The notes under the pieces: model-generated | Database searches by the model: none | What the model saw: the letters and a program-made list of their open reading frames with translations, nothing else | What the model was told of the DNA's origin: nothing | From: Mesostigma viride | Taxonomy: Eukaryota > Streptophyta > Mesostigmatophyceae > Mesostigmatales > Mesostigmataceae | NCBI GenBank assembly: GCA_009746045.1 | Contig: RPFO01001491.1 | Location: 1 to 31,554 of the forward strand | Reading direction: 5' to 3' | DNA length: 31,554 bases | Translations under genes and position numbers: made by a program | Part shown: positions 25,901-31,554 of the stretch, one piece after another | Numbering within the stretch: position 1 is the stretch's first letter | How the letters are laid out: each line of letters starts with the position of its first letter

Positions 25901-27239
25901 GTTTTACTTCATACCGAACAGAACGTTTCCCGCAAACAAGACTTTCAAGCTCGCATTACGCAAGGACACGTTTACGTCCAAATTGCACATTCTCGTCGAC
26001 GACCGTGAAGTCCCTGTTACTTCCATACTGTCCAATATAGTCGAAGCCTCAGTAACGACACCTTTGCTGAAGATAGGTAACTACACATCTACCGCGTTCT
26101 ACCCGTTTTACGTCGACGACGTGCGCGTATCGTCCGTCTCACCGGCCACAAACGCCTCCTCTTCTGGTGCCGGGATCGCCGTCGACGGAGATGGCACCGT
26201 GGATTCCGTCCCGGCCGAACGTTCTATTAAGTGGAACGCGGGGACCAATCAAGATGGGGGGGATACACTCGGATCGTATTGGCACATCCGAGGCGGACAA
26301 CTTCTGTTCTCGCGTGTCGTGAGCAGCGCGGTTCGAAAAGCACCATCTACGAACACTGTCCTTTCGAGTCTTCCTGACAAAAGCATCGAGGTTGTGAGTT
26401 GGGACTTCGTCTCAACTACGAATCCGTCATCGGATCGATCGTTTGACACTGTCAAAGGCCGACAAATGGTATTGACTGATCCAACGAAGATAAACATGGG
26501 GGGTCTTTTTACAGGCAACGAAGCGGGTACGACCGCGTTGGGGAGAGCCCAAACGACCCTCCTTGAATCTGATTTGAACTCCGCGCAAGACAAGGGGTTC
26601 TCGTTCCTCATGGATATAATCCCGCCAACCGATTTTAACACGGCAGGTTCGGTTCTCACGCTTTTTGTGTATGGTCTGTTTGGCACGGCCGGAAAATACA
26701 TTCGAGCGTACGCACAGAACGGGAAACTCGGAATTGACGACGGCGTCATAGAACTCGATATGACCTATGCTGTGTCCATCTCTGACCCATTTCAACTCTG
26801 TGTCCAGCTCGATAACAGCGGAGTTTATAGAATGTATATTAACGGAGCGCTACAGACGCTGAACCCTCGAACAGGCACGAACTCGGGCAGGACCCTTTCG
26901 CTGACGGCAAATCGCGTCTTTACGTTAGGTCATCCAGGAACAAACGCCGCCTCCAGGAACGTCGGATACAAAAACGCCCGTATATGCAATACGGTGGTAC
27001 CACCCTCGTGCATGTTGTATGGGTATAAAAACAGCTACTCGAAACCTCTAACAGTGACCTACGGTTTTCGAGTGGCAGATGACGAGACCCTCCAACTCGT
27101 CAAACTCGAAGGATCGACGTGGCGCACAGGGCAGATCAATGGATACGCTGCGCCCGCTACCGATTCGAGTGCCGCGTTGGGTAGCATCCAGGACAGTGTC
27201 GTTGATATCCTCGCCAAGTGGGACAACAATACCTTTTAG
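22968..27239 (+). CDS. Giant repetitive fibre-like surface protein with LamG-like C-terminus
   Basis: This 1,423-residue protein has no membrane helix. An N-terminal region (about 1-300) includes GNVQILGDLVTGSGG, a style seen in trimeric fibres. A long repeat region (about 300-850) follows, with 61-residue near-identical units and then degenerate ones of similar rhythm built on KVKVDKELELTSTSGGKV and TNTDLTLSAA; this should form extended beta structure. After NLNVAGNLNTVNQ, two LamG/concanavalin-like stretches come: about 870-1060 (WQFDSPTPE, LMSYGPFDVRLEEDKF, LHILVDDREV) and about 1140-1360 (VVSWDFVST, VYRMYINGALQTL). A final segment ends ILAKWDNNTF. The layout suits a virion fibre that binds a host surface glycan. 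YINGALQ echoes YINGIQQ in the MCP 1 insertion. Function is inferred. Confidence 0.75.
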   Translation: MPTVLCEDLGSSRVRSLYANEIHGEDDTSATVRDLKIVGLDRIHLVPNSSGGNNTDKTVFDATKKVVIHGNVQILGDLVTGSGGSSVPTQTIANYAKDYDTIESDNTMFSSVSKHLLLKAASTSYSIIADHSTLVAHTSAMETANAQPDAFAIRGDSGTENRQFVAGMVHSSAQMTAPQTGTKEWRGVIDAGINDLEMVTEAQLRLSADASSSGKLRLAAGSGIDLCPSVGTRRGQDPDSKLTIAFSDTGKCTKIAAVSLGGAANKGENILITGDTMVAGSSVTVEEVKFENSAISTTNADLTLSAASRVKVDKELELTSTSGGKVTAPNGVLALSGASGSGVTLDNAVSVKGGAISATNTDLTLSAALKVKVDKELELTSTSGGKVTAPNGVLALSGASGSGVTLDNAVSVKGGAISATNTDLTLSAALKVKVDKELELTSTSGGKVTAPNGVLALSGASGSGVTLDNAVSVKGGAISATNTDLTLSAALKVKVDKELELTSTSGGKVTAPNGVLALSGASGSGVTLDNAVSVKGAAISATNTDLTLSAASKVKVDKDLELTNTNGGKVTATGGALTLSGSGAAIQVSKANAADASVTISTLEPSLVLNSTENVKVNKLLMLTNQDASGGDVSTSTGPLNLRSKTGRINVASTSFDESAISTGNGALSLDAMTSVNVKKTLKLSNSTNDAGDVTTINGPLNLSGNSGVVNVAAVKVEGSAISTISTGTSVRDLTLTSDANVKVTRDLVLTNSASTGGNITTSNGPLNLLSQSGVVNVSGVNVTGSTVQASANTLALTAPVQVAVKKDLVLTNTAGTGGRITTPVGGLELTSATGEVTVSGNLNVAGNLNTVNQISTNVAVSDKVVFLATPADTPVATWQFDSPTPETDTVNSVVMNVYGGAAFQNERLVITDGAGVYASASPPVDKSSLWPSGTSGFLVSAKFTPTITGMTTDLMSYGPFDVRLEEDKFALMVGQTKFYFIPNRTFPANKTFKLALRKDTFTSKLHILVDDREVPVTSILSNIVEASVTTPLLKIGNYTSTAFYPFYVDDVRVSSVSPATNASSSGAGIAVDGDGTVDSVPAERSIKWNAGTNQDGGDTLGSYWHIRGGQLLFSRVVSSAVRKAPSTNTVLSSLPDKSIEVVSWDFVSTTNPSSDRSFDTVKGRQMVLTDPTKINMGGLFTGNEAGTTALGRAQTTLLESDLNSAQDKGFSFLMDIIPPTDFNTAGSVLTLFVYGLFGTAGKYIRAYAQNGKLGIDDGVIELDMTYAVSISDPFQLCVQLDNSGVYRMYINGALQTLNPRTGTNSGRTLSLTANRVFTLGHPGTNAASRNVGYKNARICNTVVPPSCMLYGYKNSYSKPLTVTYGFRVADDETLQLVKLEGSTWRTGQINGYAAPATDSSAALGSIQDSVVDILAKWDNNTF
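23871..24602 (+). repeat. Four 183-bp tandem repeats in the fibre-like gene
   Basis: CTGACTC marks the unit starts at 23871, 24054, 24237 and 24420, exactly 183 bp apart (61 codons). A fifth, diverging unit begins at 24603. The middle units are identical or nearly so, while the first differs at a few bases. This indicates recent expansion or gene conversion, and copy number may vary between strains. Assembly collapse or expansion is also possible. Confidence 0.9.
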
Positions 27240-27289
27240 CGCGTTTCCGTGTTGACAAATTATTGTGTTGGTATGTCGTGAGAAGGCGA

Positions 27290-27706
27290 ATGCCCCCAAA
27301 CTTTGCCGATCCCAAAGGCTTTCTTTATTTCAAGAACGTGCACACGGAATCGCTCGTCGCGACGAGCGACGACCGCACGCAGAGTTCGGCGATCCGGCTA
27401 TTGACGGACGAGGACGGGAAAACACTCTTGTTGCGAGACGGGCCCGGACTCGACCCGGCCACGAGCCCGGCGATCATATTCGACAACAACGGGGTCAGCA
27501 TCCGGTCAGGGGGGAACGTGATCAACGTAAGCACGACGGGGATCACGGGAGTCGGAGGTGGAGGGAACGCGGACAGCGCCTCGGTGGCGGTGATCACCGG
27601 GCCAAAAAATACGAAATATCGGTTCCAAGTAAATGACCGCGAAGAACTAGAAGTCGTTAAATTTGAAGACAATCAGCAAGTTAAGACGGTCATGCAACTT
27701 TTCTGA
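27290..27706 (+). CDS. Small beta-rich protein next to the fibre gene
   Basis: This protein of 138 residues starts MPPNFADPKGFLYFKN. The middle has SSAIRLLTDEDGKTLLLRDG and GVSIRSGGNVINVSTTG, short alternating strands like the shaft segments of the fibre-like protein. It ends QQVKTVMQLF. There is no membrane segment. The ATG at 27290 is used because the longer reading from 27218 overlaps the fibre gene. It may be a minor fibre component or an attachment protein; position and style are the only support. Confidence 0.6.
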   Translation: MPPNFADPKGFLYFKNVHTESLVATSDDRTQSSAIRLLTDEDGKTLLLRDGPGLDPATSPAIIFDNNGVSIRSGGNVINVSTTGITGVGGGGNADSASVAVITGPKNTKYRFQVNDREELEVVKFEDNQQVKTVMQLF

Positions 27707-27728
27707 ATGGATAATAATAAACACCGCG

Positions 27729-27959
27729 ATGTCCTCGACCAAACGAGAAGTCATCATGGACGAATTGAACGTGTCCAAGGGAATCAAGCTAGGCCAAGAC
27801 AATTGCACTCTCTCGCGCGTGAACCCGTTCGATATAGGGAACATCCGCGTCGCGTCCAATAAGTTCGTCGACGGAATCTCCAACTGTCTCGTGTTCAGTT
27901 TCCGCCAGGACGACGGGACCTACGACTTGCTCGGGCACATCTCCTCGAGCCAGGCGTGA
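27729..27959 (+). CDS. Hypothetical protein, 76 residues
   Basis: This small soluble protein begins MSSTKREVIMDELNVSKGIKL and has DGISNCLVFSFRQDDG near the end. Codon use matches its neighbours, and an AT-rich ATAATAATAAAC stretch precedes the ATG. It lies between the small beta-rich protein and a membrane protein gene, so it may belong to the same set. No family was recognised. Confidence 0.5.
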   Translation: MSSTKREVIMDELNVSKGIKLGQDNCTLSRVNPFDIGNIRVASNKFVDGISNCLVFSFRQDDGTYDLLGHISSSQA

Positions 27960-27983
27960 GAATTATGACTTGTTTACATAGAG

Positions 27984-28606
27984 ATGGCGTCCGCCGCGGT
28001 GGCCATCGTGTCGATCCTCGTGTCCATCGCCCTGATGTTCGCATTGATCTACACGAACATTCGGAACGATCCCAAGTTCGCTGCGAAGATGCCCAAGTTC
28101 GTGGTCGATCTCGTGACCGAGTGGTCGGATCCGCGCACGGACGATCAGAAGAAAAAGGACGCGGAGACCAAGGAGGCGCAAGAGGCCTACTCGAAGGACG
28201 TCGACGCCGCGATCAAGAAGGCAGCGGGGGACAAGGTGGATCTCGTGAGGGGTGGACGCGGGCCGTCGAGCACGCGCTGTCCGTTCGACTGACGGCCCTC
28301 CGATCGGCTCGCGACAAACTGCCCCACGGCGAGGAGCGCAAGGCGGCCAACGAGGACGTCAACCAGTTCAAGGAGTTGTCCCAGTTCTTGGAATACGTGT
28401 TCGAACGAGAGATGAAGGAAGACGCCTTCGCGGTACTGTCGGCCATGATCCCGATCGTGAAGGCGATCGGGGCTTCCGAATCCACCGTCGACTACATCGT
28501 CCGCAGTCCGCTCGAATGGGTCAAGAACGAGCGGCGGTACGCCGACAACGTCGCCAACTACGTCATCCACGAGTTCGCAAAGGAAACCGAGTTCGCAGTA
28601 CGCTAG
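27984..28606 (+). CDS. N-terminally anchored helical protein (one frame break)
   Basis: This gene encodes about 207 residues if one base is missing in the GGGG near 28250. A single N-terminal membrane helix (VAIVSILVSIALMFALIYTNI) is followed by a charged helical part with a lysine-rich stretch (DDQKKKDAETKEAQEAYSK). After the break the frame resumes with RAVEHALSVRLTALRSARD and continues FLEYVFEREMKEDAFAVLSAMIP, ending KETEFAVR. There are no enzyme motifs. It suits a virion membrane protein with an internal or external helical domain, but this is inferred. Confidence 0.65.
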
Positions 28607-28659
28607 TCGAGGCGCGCCCCCGTTCGTCCTATAATTTCGTGAGCCTACGCCCGAGAGAG

Positions 28660-29469
28660 ATGGCGAGACGCGCGATCCGCGAGTCGAAATATCTCATGAT
28701 GCGCGCCCTCGCGACGAACGCCGCCAGTCCGCGACGGCCCGTGCGACGCGGATCCGAATGGGCGACGGATTTTGTCATCGCCCGAAGGGACGCGGAGACG
28801 AGCCAGGTGCGAAAGGAGACGTTGCAAGGGCTCGCGGACGTCGGGTACAAACTCGTGAAAAACGCGATCTCGTTAGACCTGGTCCGCTCCCTTCTGGACT
28901 CCGCCGACCGGTTCGCCGACAAGAAGGTCGGGATCTTTCAGCGGAAGTCGCGCGACGGCGCGTCCTCGGCCGGAGACCACAAGCGACACCAATACGAGAT
29001 ATCACACGAGGTGTCCACTGGAGAGTTTGACATCTGGAGGACGTGCCATTCCCTCGTGACGACCTTTTTCTCGTCCAAGTACCTCGTGGTGAACCCGTGC
29101 TTTCTGTACTCGGACGCCGGGTGCGCGCAACAGAGCGCCCACCGCGATTTCTTGTCGGACATCCACCGGTGGAGGTGCGATTTCCCCATCTCCGCACTCG
29201 TGGCGCTCGAGGACGACACGCGATTCGTGGCGTACGAGTCGATTTGTCGCGGAAACGGGATCAACGAGACGGCGGACGATCTGGAAGGAGACGTGACGCC
29301 GCGCGAGATCGTTTTGTCGCCGGGGAACATGCTGATGTGGCACGGGAACCTGGTGCACGCCGGCGGCGCGTACCCGCTCCTCCCGAACCGGCGCCTGTTC
29401 TTCTCCGCCGTCGCGGTGGACGACGGGCTCTCCATCCCCATGGATTATACTTTTCACGTGACGGTGTAA
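28660..29469 (+). CDS. 2OG-Fe(II) oxygenase family protein
   Basis: This 269-residue protein has the iron site of the 2-oxoglutarate/Fe(II) dioxygenase fold: His 161 and Asp 163 in SAHRDFL, and His 233 in LVHAGGAYP, followed by NRRLFFSAV, whose arginines (244-245) are placed to bind 2-oxoglutarate. Such enzymes hydroxylate proteins, nucleic acids or small molecules. The N-terminus is basic and probably disordered. A CCTATAATTTCG stretch lies before the gene. In viruses such enzymes often hydroxylate proline or lysine of collagen-like or other surface proteins, but I see no collagen-like partner here, so the substrate is open. The catalytic set looks intact. Confidence 0.75.
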   Translation: MARRAIRESKYLMMRALATNAASPRRPVRRGSEWATDFVIARRDAETSQVRKETLQGLADVGYKLVKNAISLDLVRSLLDSADRFADKKVGIFQRKSRDGASSAGDHKRHQYEISHEVSTGEFDIWRTCHSLVTTFFSSKYLVVNPCFLYSDAGCAQQSAHRDFLSDIHRWRCDFPISALVALEDDTRFVAYESICRGNGINETADDLEGDVTPREIVLSPGNMLMWHGNLVHAGGAYPLLPNRRLFFSAVAVDDGLSIPMDYTFHVTV

Positions 29470-29516
29470 AAATCGAGCCAAAGTGCGGCGCTGAAAATGG
29501 AAAACCGGAGACTTAC

Positions 29517-29521
29517 TATAG
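29517..29521 (+). promoter_or_regulatory. TATAG element before the anchored 445-residue protein
   Basis: CTTACTATAGAC is followed at once by the ATG at 29524. This decides that start against the ATG at 29497, which lies upstream of the element. Confidence 0.45.
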
Positions 29522-29523
29522 AC

Positions 29524-30861
29524 ATGGACAGCGCATTGACCCTCGCGGGCGTCACGACGATGCTGGTATCCGCGGCCCTCCTGCTACTCTTGATGTCCCC
29601 CCCTCGCCCTGAAACGGCCACCGAGGACGACGCCGGCCCGTCCGAAGCGGCCGCCGCACCCCCGACCCCCGACGCCCCGGAGACGGCCGAGAGGTGCGGG
29701 AGCGACACCGCGTCCATGCTCACTCTCCTCGAGGACTCCCTGTGCGCGCAGAAGGGACAAGGGGGGCGCGTGGCGGAGATCGGGTGGTCGAAGACGCTCG
29801 CGTACGGCGTCGCGGTCGGCGTGGCGGACTATTACAACCCCTTGGGCATCCTGAGCGTGGCGACGGGCAGTCTCTTCAAGCCCAACGCCGTTTCCAATTG
29901 GTTCGACCGAGTGGCGTCGGACGTGAACGCCACGTTCGGCGACGTGGCGATCGGGAAAAGAGGCCCGCTGCTCTCCCCGTTCCATTTGACGAAGATCGCG
30001 TTGAATTGCGAAAAACGGGGCAAGGCGTGCGAGAGGCTCGAGAAGTTGGACAAGGCGTGGCAGTACATCCCCGTCAACTTCGCGATGATGAAGACCGTGG
30101 GTCTCGTCCACAAACTGAACGACCGCGCTGGGAAGTTGAAGATCAAGGGCAAGAGCATCGCGCAGATGCAGCTGACGGCGGTGGCGGGCGTCGGCGCGTT
30201 CGCGACGGCGTACGTCACGGAACTGATCCAGATCGTCACGTTCAAGAAGGTGTCTCTGGTCCCTGTGGTGTCCATGTATCTGGCGGGCTTGCGCGCGGCG
30301 TTCGACGTCATCGACGACCTGTTCCCGTGGCTGAAGTTCGCGACGAAGGCGCTCGCGTGGCTCGAGAAGGGGTTCAACAAGGCCACGTGCAAAGTGGTGG
30401 CCCTGTTCGGCGCCAAACCGGACATGTGTAAGATCAACCGCCCGCCGTTCTTGCAAGCGTATCACGACACGTTGGCGAAGGAGGCGGGACGACGGAAGAA
30501 GATCGCGGACGCGCCCGACGCCACCGTACAGCAGAAAGACGAGTATCACGAGTTCGAGCGGCTGCGATGGGTGGTGTATGATCGCATCAAAAAGTACTTC
30601 CAGACGAACGAAGACGCCGTCACGGTCTCGTTCATGTTCGACGTCGTCGCCAAACTGTCCCCTAACGAGAGCGAGGAGTTCTACCAGAAGATCGCGCACG
30701 ACCCGCAGAACTGGGTCAAGGCGAACCCGAAGAACGAGGAGGCGTTCATGAAGTGGGCGATGGACGACGCGAGCATCAAGAGCTGGATCGAGAGACTGAA
30801 GACGGACGCCGAGAAGGCCGCGGAAGTGCCCATCGAGCAGAACACGACCTATCAGTTCTAA
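29524..30861 (+). CDS. Membrane-anchored protein of about 445 residues, unknown function
   Basis: An N-terminal membrane helix (LAGVTTMLVSAALLLLLMS) is followed by a Pro/Ala-rich acidic linker and a large helical domain. Hydrophobic stretches such as LAYGVAVGVADYYN, QLTAVAGVGAFATAYVTELIQ and VSMYLAGLRAAFDVIDDLFPWL may be membrane-associated or buried. Cysteines occur in pairs (CEKRGKACERL). The C-terminal part is charged and ends EQNTTYQF. No family was recognised. The stop codon overlaps by two bases the stop of the convergent nuclease-like gene. The size and anchor suggest a virion membrane protein. Confidence 0.65.
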   Translation: MDSALTLAGVTTMLVSAALLLLLMSPPRPETATEDDAGPSEAAAAPPTPDAPETAERCGSDTASMLTLLEDSLCAQKGQGGRVAEIGWSKTLAYGVAVGVADYYNPLGILSVATGSLFKPNAVSNWFDRVASDVNATFGDVAIGKRGPLLSPFHLTKIALNCEKRGKACERLEKLDKAWQYIPVNFAMMKTVGLVHKLNDRAGKLKIKGKSIAQMQLTAVAGVGAFATAYVTELIQIVTFKKVSLVPVVSMYLAGLRAAFDVIDDLFPWLKFATKALAWLEKGFNKATCKVVALFGAKPDMCKINRPPFLQAYHDTLAKEAGRRKKIADAPDATVQQKDEYHEFERLRWVVYDRIKKYFQTNEDAVTVSFMFDVVAKLSPNESEEFYQKIAHDPQNWVKANPKNEEAFMKWAMDDASIKSWIERLKTDAEKAAEVPIEQNTTYQF

Positions 30862-31489
30862 TCGGTCTCGCTCCTAGCGGCGGGGGCGGGGGTGAGAGAG
30901 TAGGGGTGCCGGATCTCGATACTGTCGTCGAAGGTCAATTCGATCCCGGTCGATAGACACACGTCGTGCGCGATGAGCACCTTCTCCAGGCAGCAGCCGG
31001 GGTGGCGGAGGTCTGGAAAAGATGGAGCCGCTTGCGGTACTCGGGGAAGTATTTTCCGTACGACACGAGCTGGCCGACGCCCTCCATCCATCTCTGGAAT
31101 CCCTTGACTTCCACGATCAACTTCTGCGAGGGACAGAATATGTCGATGAGCCCGGCGGGACATTTGAATTCGCGGATCCCACCGAGACGTTCCGCCAGGC
31201 TCTCCTGGATCATCGTTTCCGACAAGAACGGACGCCGGTCCTCGTTCTTGGCGTCGCCACCGTCCCGGAGTTCGGCGGAACTGCGCAAGGCCTCTAGACA
31301 CTTTCGAGTCACGAATATGACGCTCGTGGGACGACCTTTGCTGCCCCGCCTGACGGCGGTGCGGAAGTCGACCCCCTCTTGAAACTTTTCCGCTAACGCG
31401 TCCTTAAGACGGGTCTTTCCCACCCGTCCGATGTGCAGTTCTTTCATCATCTTATCCGTGACAGAAATAAACTCGTCCTCCTGTTCCAT
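30858..31489 (-). CDS. MSV199-like domain plus PD-(D/E)XK nuclease-like protein (one frame break)
   Basis: This gene encodes about 210 residues with one base missing near 31015. The N-terminal half (about 1-75) with GVDFRTAVRRGSKGRP and IFVTRKCLEAL resembles the MSV199 domain found in large DNA viruses. It is followed by a PD-(D/E)XK-type core: Asp 116 in GLIDIF, Glu 127 and Lys 129 in LIVEVKGF, then GVGQLVSYGKYFPEYRKRLHLF with Gln 140. In viruses this pairing is thought to form a DNA-binding plus nuclease module. After the break the frame continues CLEKVLIAHDVCLSTGIELTF and ends ARSETD. Whether it cuts DNA is not shown. Confidence 0.7.
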
Positions 31490-31539
31490 TATATTGCATC
31501 TTAATAAACATCATTTATTTGTACTTTGCGTAACCGAAC

Positions 31540-31554
31540 ATGGATGAAATGAAT
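31540..31554 (+). other. Possible start of a further + strand gene, cut by the window edge
   Basis: An ATG at 31540 reads MDEMN to the last base, behind an AT-rich divergent gap of 50 bases. Only five codons are visible, so no more can be said. Confidence 0.3.

Overview
This window looks like part of a GC-rich nucleocytovirus (phylum Nucleocytoviricota) genome, or of such a virus integrated in a protist or algal genome. Two double-jelly-roll major capsid proteins (MCPs) and an A32/FtsK-HerA-type packaging ATPase identify it. Supporting genes are a JAMM-domain protein, an MSV199 plus PD-(D/E)XK nuclease-like protein, a 2OG-Fe(II) oxygenase and several small membrane proteins of the kind found in giant viruses. 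Coding density is high, genes abut or overlap, and no tRNA, rRNA or bacterial-type operon was recognised. The exact family and host cannot be fixed from this sequence alone.

Layout. 1-4716 (+): two tandem MCP genes and a small proline-rich gene. The first MCP is cut by the window edge and carries a very large inserted module that looks like two LamG/concanavalin-like domains. 4688-11048 (-): packaging ATPase, JAMM protein, a conserved unknown, a coiled-coil protein, a two-helix membrane protein, a zinc-binding protein, and a pair of duplicated ~410-465 residue proteins of unknown role. 11141-11764 (+): an acidic disordered protein. 11773-14325 (-): a large N-terminally anchored protein, two small proteins and a possible PIN/NYN-like protein. 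14371-16733 (-): one gene that appears to be split by about 1.7 kb of AT-richer non-coding DNA bounded by identical 20-bp near-palindromes. 16744-20760 (-): a greatly expanded Tc1/mariner/IS630-like DDE transposase gene of about 1,340 codons. 20785-21717 (-): a membrane protein and a conserved unknown. 21799-28606 (+): a conserved unknown, then a surface or fibre cluster with a membrane protein, a 1,423-residue repetitive fibre-like protein, two small partners and another membrane protein. 28660-31489: 2OG-Fe(II) oxygenase, a membrane-anchored protein, and a nuclease-like protein on the opposite strand.

Theme. Much of the window is virion building and host contact: capsid shell, DNA packaging, membrane proteins, and LamG-like modules in both a capsid protein and a fibre-like protein. 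A short TATAC or TATAG element lies 0-9 bases before the start codon of at least ten genes and is a candidate (perhaps late) promoter.

Quality note. Eight genes are broken by about eleven frame changes. Nearly all behave as one missing base, often in a G or C run, and otherwise the reading frames are clean. This suggests sequencing errors rather than gene decay, so these genes are annotated as CDS with a noted frame break.
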